Part shown: positions 27,488 to 35,728 of the stretch, piece by piece
Layout of the letters: each line of letters starts with the position of its first letter
How positions within the stretch are numbered: the stretch's first letter is position 1
Source of the DNA: Sphingobacteriales bacterium 39-19
GTDB lineage: Bacteria > Bacteroidota > Bacteroidia > Chitinophagales > Chitinophagaceae
Direction of reading: 5' to 3'
Assembly: GCA_001898465.1 (NCBI GenBank)
Contig: MKTX01000003.1
Span: 1 to 64,000 of the forward strand
Length of the DNA stretch: 64,000 nt
Notes under the pieces: model-generated
What the model was told of the DNA's origin: nothing
Seen by the model: only the letters and a program-made list of their open reading frames with translations
Databases searched by the model: none
Position numbers and translations under genes: made by a program

Positions 27488-27515
27488 AAAAAACTGTCTG
27501 TAAGGACAGTTTTTT
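27488..27515 (+). terminator. Terminator after the haem receptor operon
   Basis: AAAAAACTGTC (27488-27498) pairs with GACAGTTTTTT (27505-27515) around a 6-base loop; the right arm ends in six T. Confidence 0.88.
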
Positions 27516-27556
27516 GTTTTAATAAATAGGTTTCTCCCGATATCGCAAATGGTAAA

Positions 27557-27587
27557 TTGGGGATGAATCCTTTCCATCTTAATTTTG
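27557..27587 (+). promoter_or_regulatory. Candidate promoter of the nitroreductase gene
   Basis: TTG (27557-27559), 20-base spacer, TAATTTTG (27580-27587); the ATG is 17 bases beyond the -7 box. Confidence 0.5.
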
Positions 27588-27603
27588 CAAGAATCTTTTT
27601 ATT

Positions 27604-28236
27604 ATGAATTTAGCGGAAGCTTTACAGTGGCGGTATGCAGTGAAAAGAATGAATGGCAATACAATTCCGCCTGGTAAATTACACAGGATATTAGATGCGA
27701 TCCGCATGGCGCCATCCTCTTCGGGGCTTCAGCCTTTTGAAGTTTTTGTAATTAGTAACCGGGAGTTAAAAAATAAAATACAACCCATTGCTTTTAATCA
27801 ACCTCAAATTGGCCAGGCAAGCCATGTATTGGTATTTGCCATTTGGGATGCGTACACTGAGCAAAGGATCAACGATTATTTTTTATTGAATAACCAGGAA
27901 CGAAATATTGATGATACCCTTACCGATGTTACCCGGAAGCGAATTATTAAAAATTTTTCCCAGCAAACAGAACAGGAGCATGTACAGCATGCCTCCCGGC
28001 AATCTGCTATTGCCCTGGGTTTCGGGTTAGTGGCAGCCGCTGTAGAGAAAGTTGACAGCACTCCCATGGAAGGATTTCATGCAGCCCAGTTAGATGAATT
28101 ACTGGGCTTTCAGGAAAAACATTTAAAGAGTGATTGTATCCTGGCATTGGGTTACCGGGATGAAGAAAATGACTGGGCATTGAATTTAAAAAAAGTTCGC
28201 CGCCCCAGGCAGGCATTGTTTACATTTATTGAGTAA
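27604..28236 (+). CDS. Nitroreductase-family NAD(P)H flavoprotein
   Basis: 210 aa, typical size. Family members use FMN and NAD(P)H to reduce nitro groups, quinones or other acceptors. The FMN-binding N-terminus is clear (LQWRYAVKRMNG, RMAPSSSGLQPFEVFVIS), as are the central FAIWDAYTE and the late LGFQEKHLKSDCILALGYRDE. It is similar to the NfsB/YfkO branch. It stands alone with its own promoter. The physiological substrate is unknown. Confidence 0.88.
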   Translation: MNLAEALQWRYAVKRMNGNTIPPGKLHRILDAIRMAPSSSGLQPFEVFVISNRELKNKIQPIAFNQPQIGQASHVLVFAIWDAYTEQRINDYFLLNNQERNIDDTLTDVTRKRIIKNFSQQTEQEHVQHASRQSAIALGFGLVAAAVEKVDSTPMEGFHAAQLDELLGFQEKHLKSDCILALGYRDEENDWALNLKKVRRPRQALFTFIE

Positions 28237-28255
28237 TGGAAAAATAAGCCAGGTC

Positions 28256-29728
28256 CTATTCATCTATATCAACAATAGGCTTTTGACTTTCTTTAGGAAC
28301 CCGTTGTATATTGCTGCCAGGCATCCGAAGGGTATCTTCTCTGCCAGTAATAAGGGTATCTTTTATATTTTTAATTTTCTCTTTAGCAATCCATAACAAG
28401 GTCAAGTTCCATTCATCATTCCTGAAACTTACTTTGTAGCATTTTGTGATGATGGTACCGTTATTGGTTTGCTCTCTTACAAATACTTCCCTTGCACTGT
28501 CTTTTGAGTGGGCAGTGAGTGAAACGGGAATAAAGAGAGATTGATTGTAAACAGGAGGATCATCAAATTTATTATTTGGAGTTCTAATCTCTGCCTCCCG
28601 GAATGGCCTTGGTTGGGTACTTGCTATTTGCCGGGTAATAATTTTTTTAGCATGGTTTTCTATGTATTTCTTGTTGATATCCTCTTCCTCCCTGTTCACA
28701 GGGGTGGTATGGGTCATCGCTACAGGAATCAGGATATTTGTTTTGGCCGTAGGGTATTTTGTATGATTACCGGTTTTTGTAAACGGAACAATCGATATAA
28801 GGGTGGTAAGGAACAAAAAGGCCAGTGGAAATATGAAATGATGCCTGCCTTTAGAAAGGTTATTGTAACCGGTAAAAAAATGGATTCTTTTTAATAATAA
28901 AGGCTTGCTGGAACTTGCCGCCAGTTGAAATGCATAATGCCGCTGGTTAAATTGAGCCGTTTTAAATAATGCAGTGGCATACATAATGGGGTTGTAACCA
29001 AAATTTAAAACCTGCAAATCACAGCATTTTTCCCTTTCTAATTTTACATGCCTGCTTATGATATAAACAAATGGATTGAAAAAATAAATTGTCTCTGCAA
29101 ATAAAATCAGCCAATTGAAAAAATAATCTTTTTGGCGGATATGGGCTAACTCATGTAATAAAATGGATTCTATCTCATCGGCGGTTAAGCTGGATGCCAA
29201 AGCCAGGGGAAATAAAATAACTGGCTTTAAAAAACCCATTGTACAAGGTATTACTACTGTATTGCTAAGCCAAACCTGTACATTCTTAATTCCAAAATGA
29301 TGGGCAGCCTGTTTTGTAAACAGCCGGATAGCTGCAGGCGCTTTTTGTAATGATTTTTGATAATTTATTTTATTTTTTCTCCAGCTCATTAAAATATAAT
29401 TCCCTTTTATCAAAAGGAGCAGGAAATAAAACAGCAGCACATAGGGTGAGTAGGATAGAAGTGAAGATTTATCTATGGATACTAATTTTTCCGGGAAATT
29501 TACATCACTAAAAGCTGAAATATTGATGTTGAAAAAATAATAAAAAAATGTAAGTAAAGAGCAGGCCAGTAAAAATGGGAAAATTAATAATAATCCATTC
29601 CGCCGGGTATGAGGGGATTGAATGTGAAACGAAAAAATAGATATCCTGTAGATAACATAGAACAATGCTGCCTGCCAAATACTATGCAGTAACATTGCAA
29701 TGAAACTATAAGAAACTAATTCCTTCAT
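28256..29728 (-). CDS. M56-family membrane metallopeptidase (BlaR1/MecR1-like)
   Basis: 490 aa. The membrane part has about four helices; the zinc motif HELAHIRQKD lies after VIPCTMGFLKPVILFP and before KLEREKCCDLQVL, as in BlaR1. A further hydrophobic stretch near 285-305 leads to a tail of about 185 residues outside the membrane. The classical penicillin-binding sensor domain is missing; the tail has no SxxK/SxN/KTG triad that I can find, so the signal sensed is unknown. It begins five bases after a BlaI-type repressor gene, so it forms the usual two-gene unit in which the peptidase inactivates the repressor. Confidence 0.9.
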   Translation of the reverse strand: MKELVSYSFIAMLLHSIWQAALFYVIYRISIFSFHIQSPHTRRNGLLLIFPFLLACSLLTFFYYFFNINISAFSDVNFPEKLVSIDKSSLLSYSPYVLLFYFLLLLIKGNYILMSWRKNKINYQKSLQKAPAAIRLFTKQAAHHFGIKNVQVWLSNTVVIPCTMGFLKPVILFPLALASSLTADEIESILLHELAHIRQKDYFFNWLILFAETIYFFNPFVYIISRHVKLEREKCCDLQVLNFGYNPIMYATALFKTAQFNQRHYAFQLAASSSKPLLLKRIHFFTGYNNLSKGRHHFIFPLAFLFLTTLISIVPFTKTGNHTKYPTAKTNILIPVAMTHTTPVNREEEDINKKYIENHAKKIITRQIASTQPRPFREAEIRTPNNKFDDPPVYNQSLFIPVSLTAHSKDSAREVFVREQTNNGTIITKCYKVSFRNDEWNLTLLWIAKEKIKNIKDTLITGREDTLRMPGSNIQRVPKESQKPIVDIDE

Positions 29729-29733
29729 AAAAT

Positions 29734-30117
29734 TTAATGGCCGGCTTTTAATTTTGCAATATAGGCTTCTATTTCTCCCAATTCCTGCTTACTGGCTGTA
29801 TGGTTGCCCAAAGCCTGTAAAATCATTTGAGAAGATGATCCCGAAAAAAGATTTTGTATCATCTTGTTTACAAATAATCTTTGCGTTTTTTCTTTATTTA
29901 CAGCAGCCTCATAAATATGAATTTTGCTGCTGCTATCCCGGTTTACTAATTTCTTCTCAAACATAATTTGCATTAGTTTAAGCGTGGTGGTATAACCACA
30001 TTCTTTGGTTTTACTCAACTCTTCATGCACAGTACGAACCGATGATTTTCCTTTTTGCCAAAGCACGGTAAGTATTTCCAATTCGCTTTCTGTAGGTTTG
30101 CTAACTTTATTTTTCAT
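29734..30117 (-). CDS. BlaI/MecI/CopY-family repressor
   Basis: 127 aa, normal length. A winged helix at about 1-75 (PTESELEILTVLWQKGKSSVRTV, then CGYTTTLKLMQIMFEKKLV) is followed by a helical dimer region. TTTLK is the recognition helix. I use the ATG at 30117; an ATG nine codons upstream would place the start inside the likely operator. It lies directly before the M56 peptidase, and such repressors block their own operon until the peptidase cleaves them. Confidence 0.93.
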   Translation of the reverse strand: MKNKVSKPTESELEILTVLWQKGKSSVRTVHEELSKTKECGYTTTLKLMQIMFEKKLVNRDSSSKIHIYEAAVNKEKTQRLFVNKMIQNLFSGSSSQMILQALGNHTASKQELGEIEAYIAKLKAGH

Positions 30118-30122
30118 AACGA

Positions 30123-30140
30123 TTACGATGTATTTCGTAA
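30123..30140 (-). promoter_or_regulatory. Likely operator of the BlaI-type repressor
   Basis: TTACGA (30123-30128) and TCGTAA (30135-30140) form a 6-bp inverted repeat around TGTATT, immediately before the repressor ATG. On the minus strand a TTTG (30168-30165), 16-base gap and TACATTG (30148-30142) form a promoter, so the dyad would cover the start of transcription. BlaI-type operators are similar dyads. Confidence 0.5.
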
Positions 30141-30296
30141 GCAATGTAAGAAATTATTCGTAAACAAAATCAAAATTTTTATTACATATTTTGTTGACAT
30201 GTAAAATAAACTAAAGAGTATTATACTGATAACCAACATTATTTATTTTATACATATCTTAACAATTTTAACAGTTACTAAGCGGTTTATACATTT

Positions 30297-30304
30297 TACC
30301 TTTG
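30297..30304 (+). promoter_or_regulatory. Candidate -7 box for the L,D-transpeptidase gene
   Basis: TACCTTTG matches TAnnTTTG. It would give a leader of about 105 bases that contains the palindrome at 30378-30404. Confidence 0.4.
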
Positions 30305-30377
30305 TAGGGTTATTACTTCAAGCAATTTTTTAATTTACTCCCATAAGGATACCTATACTTAAAATTATTTTTTAACG

Positions 30378-30404
30378 TTAATGTGTTATTGAATAACACT
30401 TTAA
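30378..30404 (+). promoter_or_regulatory. 27-base palindrome ahead of the L,D-transpeptidase
   Basis: TTAA-T-GTGTTATT-G-AATAACAC-T-TTAA: symmetric about 30391, with one T/T mismatch pair. It lies 10 bases before the ATG at 30415, where a regulator or an RNA hairpin could block translation. Confidence 0.5.
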
Positions 30405-30414
30405 GTATTTGCCG

Positions 30415-31161
30415 ATGTTCAAGCTCAAGCGTATTTATTTCTTATTTTTTGTGGTGCTTTTTTTAATGGTTCATTTGCCTTTTGCTTTTGCAAAGAGTAA
30501 CGAATTTAAGTTTACACAACCTTTAGTAAAGCAAAGCATCTCTGCCCCCTTATCGCAGGTAAATACCCTTTCCTTTGCGTATGATAGCCTTCGTTTAGAG
30601 GTGAAGGGATTATCCCGCCAGGCATTTGATTATGCATTAAAAGGATATGCCATTTTAAAAAGTAAAGGAGAATTAACCAATCCCAATGTGATTACGATTG
30701 CTGATTTTTCAAAACCTTCTTATCAAAAAAGATTATTTGTTATTGACATTAAAAACCTGAAATTACTCTATAATACGTACGTGGCTCATGGCGCCAATTC
30801 CGGTAAAGAAATGGCAGTTGATTTTTCTAACCGCCCTGAAAGCCTGAAAAGCAGCCCCGGTTTTTATATTACCTCCGGCACTTATGATGGTAAGCATGGT
30901 TATAGTATGAAATTAGAAGGTATTGAAAAAGGGATTAATGACCTGGCTATGGACAGGGCTATTGTAATGCATAGCGCAGATTATGTGAGCGATGGATACA
31001 TCCGTGCCAATGGATGCCTGGGCAGGAGCTGGGGGTGCCCGGCTGTAAGTAAAGAATTAAATAAACCCATCATCAGCAAAATAAGAAATGGAAGTTGTTT
31101 TTTTATTTATAGTAACCAACCGAATTATTTAAAGCGGTCTAAAATTTTAAATGCCGCTTAG
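30415..31161 (+). CDS. L,D-transpeptidase (YkuD-type catalytic domain)
   Basis: 248 aa. Signal peptide near 1-27 (FLMVHLPFAFAK), so it acts in the periplasm. The catalytic domain covers about 80-230, with MHSADYV and ANGCLGRSWGCPAVSKELN carrying the catalytic His/Ser-Xaa-Gly-Cys motif (here SWGC). Family members form 3-3 peptidoglycan cross-links or attach proteins to the wall. I use the ATG at 30415; the TTG six bases upstream is less likely. It is divergent from the BlaI/M56 pair, which also suggests wall function, and it has a terminator. Confidence 0.9.
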   Translation: MFKLKRIYFLFFVVLFLMVHLPFAFAKSNEFKFTQPLVKQSISAPLSQVNTLSFAYDSLRLEVKGLSRQAFDYALKGYAILKSKGELTNPNVITIADFSKPSYQKRLFVIDIKNLKLLYNTYVAHGANSGKEMAVDFSNRPESLKSSPGFYITSGTYDGKHGYSMKLEGIEKGINDLAMDRAIVMHSADYVSDGYIRANGCLGRSWGCPAVSKELNKPIISKIRNGSCFFIYSNQPNYLKRSKILNAA

Positions 31162-31218
31162 TCAATATTTCTCCGTGAAAAACCAGGATTGTTTATATTA
31201 ACATCAACTGTCTTACAC

Positions 31219-31246
31219 AAAAAGTCTCCAACCCGGAGACTTTTTT
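31219..31246. terminator. Bidirectional terminator between the L,D-transpeptidase and pyk
   Basis: AAGTCTCC (31222-31229) pairs with GGAGACTT (31235-31242) around AACCC, with T6 on the plus side and a run of A (T on the minus strand) on the other. It can serve both converging genes. Confidence 0.8.
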
Positions 31247-31269
31247 ATTGGAAATAAGCAGGTTTCTTA

Positions 31270-32769
31270 TTATTCTACCCTGGTAATTTTTATGGTGTTG
31301 GTATTTAAATGTAATTCTACAGGGGTACTGCCTGTACTCACCGCAACATATCCTTTCTTTATAAATCCTCTTTCTTTTAAGATTTCAATCTGGTCGAATA
31401 TAATATCATCAAAACTTTCTTCCTCGGCATAATAAAATGCCCGCACACCCCAGCTCAGCGCCAATTGATTGATAAGTGTTCTTTCTTTACTAAAAACAAA
31501 TAATTTCGATTTGGGGCGGTAACTGCTCAGCATAAAACCGGTATAACCGCTTTGGGTCATGCCGATTAAGGCATCGGCATTTGCGTCTTGTGCAATTTTA
31601 CAGGCGCTATAGCAAATAGCATCACTAAGGTAAGAGGGGGAGTGTGGTTGAGGTGCTAAAATATCGTCCCGGTTATATTCATATACTGTGTTTTCCATGT
31701 GCTGTATGATCTTGCTCATGGTTTCTACCACTAATTCAGGATAAGATCCGGTAGCCGTTTCAGCGCTTAACATTACTGCATCGGCGCCTTCTAATACAGC
31801 CGTGGCTACATCGGTAACTTCACTCCGGTTGGGCTTTGTACGATCCATCATGCTTTCCATCATTTGGGTAGCCACTATTACCGGCTTAGCCCGCCGCATA
31901 CATTTCCTGATGATATCTTTTTGTACAACGGGTACATGTTCCACCGGAATTTCCACACCCAGGTCTCCCCGGGCTATCATAACCGCATCACTTGCTAAAA
32001 TAATGTCCCGCAGGTTCCGGATCGCTTCGGGCATTTCAATTTTAGCAATCACTTTTGTTTTGCCATTTCTTTTCCTGATGATCTCTTTTAATTCGGCAAT
32101 ATCAATAGAACGCCGCACAAATGAAAGAGCCACCCAATCCAGTTTTTGGTCGAGTATAAAATCCAGGTCGGCTATATCTTTTTCTGTGAGCGAGGGCATG
32201 GATAGGGTAGTATCGGGGAGGTTTACTCCTTTATTGGGCAATAAGGTACCGCCCAGGGTTACGCTGATTTTTACTTCATGGTCATTTAAAATCTTTTGAA
32301 CCTGCACTTCCATTTTGCCATCATCTAAAAAAATTCTTTCGCCGGGAGATACATCTTTGCAAAGGTTGGGATAGGATACATATATTTTTTCATGAGTACC
32401 CATTTGCTTCACTGAGGAAAATATTAATTCATCACCGGGTTTTAGCACCAGGCTCCCGTTTTCCAGGTCGCCCACTCTTAATTTGGGGCCTTGCAGATCA
32501 GCCAATATGGCTATGTTATAGGGTTCTTCTTCAATAATTCTGCGAATTTGCTTAATGATTTCCACTTTTTCTTCGTGGTTCCCATGTGAAAAATTTAACC
32601 GGAATACATTGGCGCCTGCCTTTACCAGTTTCAATAACATTTCATAGCTATTGCAACTGGGCCCTACCGTAGCTACAATTTTTGTTTTTTTAATGGCATG
32701 CGCTTTTGCAGCTTCATTGTCCATGTGCAAATGCAGGTACTTGCTTATATCTTTTGTTTTCTTCATCAT
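31270..32769 (-). CDS. pyk: Pyruvate kinase
   Basis: 499-aa glycolytic enzyme converting PEP and ADP to pyruvate and ATP. Signatures: KIVATVGPSCNS, VFRLNFSHG, LADLQGPKLRVG, DWVALSFVRR, KVIAKIEMPEAIRN (catalytic Lys), ARGDLGVEIP (Mg2+ Glu/Asp), VIVATQMMESMMDRTKPNRSEVTDVATAVLEGADAVMLS region and a full C-terminal domain. It ends the argS-pfkA-pyk run, 21 bases after pfkA, so the two glycolytic kinases are co-transcribed. Confidence 0.97.
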   Translation of the reverse strand: MMKKTKDISKYLHLHMDNEAAKAHAIKKTKIVATVGPSCNSYEMLLKLVKAGANVFRLNFSHGNHEEKVEIIKQIRRIIEEEPYNIAILADLQGPKLRVGDLENGSLVLKPGDELIFSSVKQMGTHEKIYVSYPNLCKDVSPGERIFLDDGKMEVQVQKILNDHEVKISVTLGGTLLPNKGVNLPDTTLSMPSLTEKDIADLDFILDQKLDWVALSFVRRSIDIAELKEIIRKRNGKTKVIAKIEMPEAIRNLRDIILASDAVMIARGDLGVEIPVEHVPVVQKDIIRKCMRRAKPVIVATQMMESMMDRTKPNRSEVTDVATAVLEGADAVMLSAETATGSYPELVVETMSKIIQHMENTVYEYNRDDILAPQPHSPSYLSDAICYSACKIAQDANADALIGMTQSGYTGFMLSSYRPKSKLFVFSKERTLINQLALSWGVRAFYYAEEESFDDIIFDQIEILKERGFIKKGYVAVSTGSTPVELHLNTNTIKITRVE

Positions 32770-32790
32770 TTTATTTAATAATCATAATCA

Positions 32791-33771
32791 CTAAGAAGAC
32801 AGGATCCGTACTATTTTCATCCATTCTTCATTAATTCGTTGTTTTTTCTTTACCGCCTCAGAGAGGGGAGTATAATTCATCCTGTTTTGCAGTACGCCCA
32901 CAAAAACATTATGCCTACCTTCCAGCAGGCATTCTACGGCATGGTATCCCATACGGCTTGCCATTACCCGATCCATACAAGTAGGGGCGCCCCCTCTTTG
33001 GATGTGGCCCAATATGCAAACCCGGGTATCCAATCCGGGGATTCTTGCCTTTATTACCTCTTCAATATATTCAGCGCCTCCTTTTTCTCCCTCAGCAACA
33101 ATAATTAAGTTTACTAATTTTTTTCTTCTTTCTTTTTCCTGGAGAGAAGCCACCAGGTTTTCTATATCTGTTTTTCGTTCGGGTATTAAAATATTTTCAG
33201 CACCGGTAGAAATACCGCTGTGCAAGGCAATGTAACCGGCGTCTCTGCCCATCACTTCTATGATGAATAATCGGTCGTGGGCATCGGCAGTATCCCGAAT
33301 CTTATCGATGGCTTCAACTGCAGTATTTACGGCAGTATCAAAACCTATGGTAAAATCGGTACCCGCTATATCCCGGTCAATCGTACCCGGGAGGCCAATA
33401 CAGGGAATATCAAAATCATTACTAAACGCCTGCGCTCCCCGGAAACTTCCATCGCCACCTAAAATCACCAAACCATTAATTCCTCTTTTCTTTAAATTAT
33501 CGTATGCCTTTTTGCGGCCCTCGTAAGTCATGAACTCTGCCGACCGTGCAGTTTTTAAAATGGTGCCACCCCTTTGTATGATATTGGCAACACTGCGGTT
33601 ATCCATTTGAAAAATATCATCTTCAATCATCCCGGTATAGCCTCTCATAATTCCAAAAACCTCTAAACCATAGTAAAGGCCGGTACGCACCACTGCCCGA
33701 ATACCGGCATTCATACCCGGGCTATCGCCCCCACTGCATAAAACGCCTATTTTGGAAACTTTAGATGTCAT
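32791..33771 (-). CDS. pfkA: ATP-dependent 6-phosphofructokinase
   Basis: 326 aa, the usual bacterial Pfk length. It phosphorylates fructose-6-phosphate, the committed step of glycolysis. Signatures: GVLCSGGDSPGMNAGIRAV, ARSAEF, LGGDGSFRGA (ATP/Mg), LPGTIDRDIAGTDFTIGFDTA (catalytic Asp), VMGRDAGYIALHSGI and LGHIQRGGAPTCMDR. A Gly at the ATP-loop position (GGDGS) is that of ATP-, not pyrophosphate-, dependent enzymes. It is 36 bases downstream of argS and upstream of pyk. Confidence 0.97.
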   Translation of the reverse strand: MTSKVSKIGVLCSGGDSPGMNAGIRAVVRTGLYYGLEVFGIMRGYTGMIEDDIFQMDNRSVANIIQRGGTILKTARSAEFMTYEGRKKAYDNLKKRGINGLVILGGDGSFRGAQAFSNDFDIPCIGLPGTIDRDIAGTDFTIGFDTAVNTAVEAIDKIRDTADAHDRLFIIEVMGRDAGYIALHSGISTGAENILIPERKTDIENLVASLQEKERRKKLVNLIIVAEGEKGGAEYIEEVIKARIPGLDTRVCILGHIQRGGAPTCMDRVMASRMGYHAVECLLEGRHNVFVGVLQNRMNYTPLSEAVKKKQRINEEWMKIVRILSS

Positions 33772-33807
33772 TTTTTTATTTTTAACTGCTTCTTTTTTAT
33801 ATTTTAA

Positions 33808-35583
33808 TTACATTCTCTCGGGTACGTCAATACCCAATAAGTTCATACCTGCTTTAATGGTATTAGCCGTTGCCCGGCTTAACAGTAAGCGTAATTGCTT
33901 TTTTGCTTCTGTTTCGGCAGCGGCAATGGAATGTTCATTATAGAATGAACTGAACGTTTTGGCTAATTGATAAATATAGATGGCCAGGGCAGCAGGGTTC
34001 ATTTCTTCGCTGGCCTGGGCTACGGTGGTAGAGAATCTTTCGAGCAATACCAGCAACTCTTTTTCCAGGGGTAAAAAACTGCCCGATGGCTTTGCATCTT
34101 CATCTATTTTATTTTTACGTAAAATAGATTTTATACGGGCATGGTTAAATTGGATGAATGGCCCGGTAAAACCATGGAAATCGATACTTTCTTCGGGGTT
34201 AAAGATCATTTTCTTTTTGGGATCTACCCGTAACAGGAAAAATTTTAAGGCGCCCACACCAATGATGTGATAAAGGTTTTGCAGTTCCTGTGTTGTAAAA
34301 TCTTTTACTTTACCCAGTTCCTCTGTTTTAATGCGGGCTACATTTTCCATTTCATCAATAATATCATCCGCATCTACCACAGTTCCTTCACGGCTTTTCA
34401 TTTTACCGCCCGGCAATTCTACCATACCATAACTTAAATGGTAAATATCCTGGGCATAGGGTAGTCCCATATGTTTGGCAATTTGCTGCAGCACTTTCAT
34501 GTGGTAGTTTTGCTCATCGCCAATTACATAAATACAGCGGTCAATTTTCTCTTCTTCATAGCGCTGCTGGGCAAGGCCAATATCCTGGGTTATATAAACG
34601 GAGGTACCATCTTTGCGTAAAACTAATTTTTCTCCCAGGCCTTCCTTTTCCAAATCAATCCATACACTGCCGTCTTCTTTTTTAAAAAACACATTTTTTT
34701 GAATTCCCTGCTGTACAATTTCTTTTCCCAGCAGGTAGGTGTTGCTTTCGTAATATACCCGGTCAAAATCGCTTCCAATTTTTTTATAAGTTTCATCAAA
34801 ACCCTCATACACCCAGCCATTCATTTTGGCCCAGAGTGTTTTTACTTCGGGGTCACCCTCTTCCCATTTTAGCAGCATATCCTGGGCTTCTAATAATATG
34901 GGTGTTAGTTTTTCTGCTGTATCCTTATCTAATCCCCGGGCCAGGCCTTCGCTTACCTGTTTCTTATATTCATCATTAAATTTTACATAGTATTCACCTA
35001 CAAAATGATCTCCTTTTATGCCTGCCGTTTGGGGCGTAGCCCCGTTTGCAAATTTTTGCCAGGCAATCATACTTTTGCAAATATGGATACCCCTGTCATT
35101 TACGATGCAACCTTTCAATACTTCGTAGCCCCGGTATTTTAAAATTTCAGCAATACTCCAGCCTAAAAATATATTGCGCAAATGCCCCAAGTGCAGCGGC
35201 TTATTGGTATTGGGAGAGGCGTATTCTACCATCACTTTTTTACCATTGGCTTCCTGCCTGCCGGGTTGGTCTTTTGAACTGTTTTTTGCTAAATAGTCCA
35301 GCCAATATTCATTGGCCACGGTGATATTTAAAAAGCCATTAATGATATTGTAAGAGGCGTAAATATGAGGTTGATTTGCTATTAAAGCTCCGCCTAAATC
35401 TTCTCCCAACTTGGCCGGGCTCAGTTTCGTTTTTTTTAAAAGAGAAAATAAAACAACCGTATAATCCCCTTCAAATTCCGCTTTGGTTTGGTTAATTTGA
35501 AAATCGGATGGTATAAATGGCTGCTGGTATAAATTTTCCAAGACCTTAATTACTGAGTCCTGTATGATCTTCACAATATGCAT
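33808..35583 (-). CDS. argS: Arginyl-tRNA synthetase
   Basis: 591 aa, normal length; charges tRNA-Arg. The N-terminal tRNA-binding domain (about 1-115) is followed by the HIGH-type motif in NKPLHLGHLRNIF, the KMSKS-like GGKMKSREGTVVDADD, and an ALYIYQLAKTF-type C-terminal anticodon domain ending in MNLLGIDVPERM. It is first in the minus-strand run with pfkA and pyk, so a translation gene and glycolysis genes may share one message. Confidence 0.97.
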   Translation of the reverse strand: MHIVKIIQDSVIKVLENLYQQPFIPSDFQINQTKAEFEGDYTVVLFSLLKKTKLSPAKLGEDLGGALIANQPHIYASYNIINGFLNITVANEYWLDYLAKNSSKDQPGRQEANGKKVMVEYASPNTNKPLHLGHLRNIFLGWSIAEILKYRGYEVLKGCIVNDRGIHICKSMIAWQKFANGATPQTAGIKGDHFVGEYYVKFNDEYKKQVSEGLARGLDKDTAEKLTPILLEAQDMLLKWEEGDPEVKTLWAKMNGWVYEGFDETYKKIGSDFDRVYYESNTYLLGKEIVQQGIQKNVFFKKEDGSVWIDLEKEGLGEKLVLRKDGTSVYITQDIGLAQQRYEEEKIDRCIYVIGDEQNYHMKVLQQIAKHMGLPYAQDIYHLSYGMVELPGGKMKSREGTVVDADDIIDEMENVARIKTEELGKVKDFTTQELQNLYHIIGVGALKFFLLRVDPKKKMIFNPEESIDFHGFTGPFIQFNHARIKSILRKNKIDEDAKPSGSFLPLEKELLVLLERFSTTVAQASEEMNPAALAIYIYQLAKTFSSFYNEHSIAAAETEAKKQLRLLLSRATANTIKAGMNLLGIDVPERM

Positions 35584-35590
35584 GATGAGG

Positions 35591-35598
35591 CAAAAATA
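35591..35598 (-). promoter_or_regulatory. Candidate -7 box for argS-pfkA-pyk
   Basis: On the minus strand TATTTTTG, a match to TAnnTTTG, ends eight bases before the argS ATG, so the message would be nearly leaderless. Confidence 0.4.
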
Positions 35599-35713
35599 AT
35601 ACTATCATTCTGCTTTAACTAATTATATGTACAATTTACACATTAGTGCCCCGGGCTGTTATTCAAATTTTTCATCCTGCCATGGGCCGGGTAAGGTTGC
35701 CTGATTTTTATTC

Positions 35714-35721
35714 TAATTTTG
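35714..35721 (+). promoter_or_regulatory. Candidate -7 box for the membrane-THEP1 gene
   Basis: TAATTTTG ends only seven bases before the ATG at 35729, so the mRNA would be leaderless or nearly so. Confidence 0.4.
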
Positions 35722-35728
35722 AGGCTTT

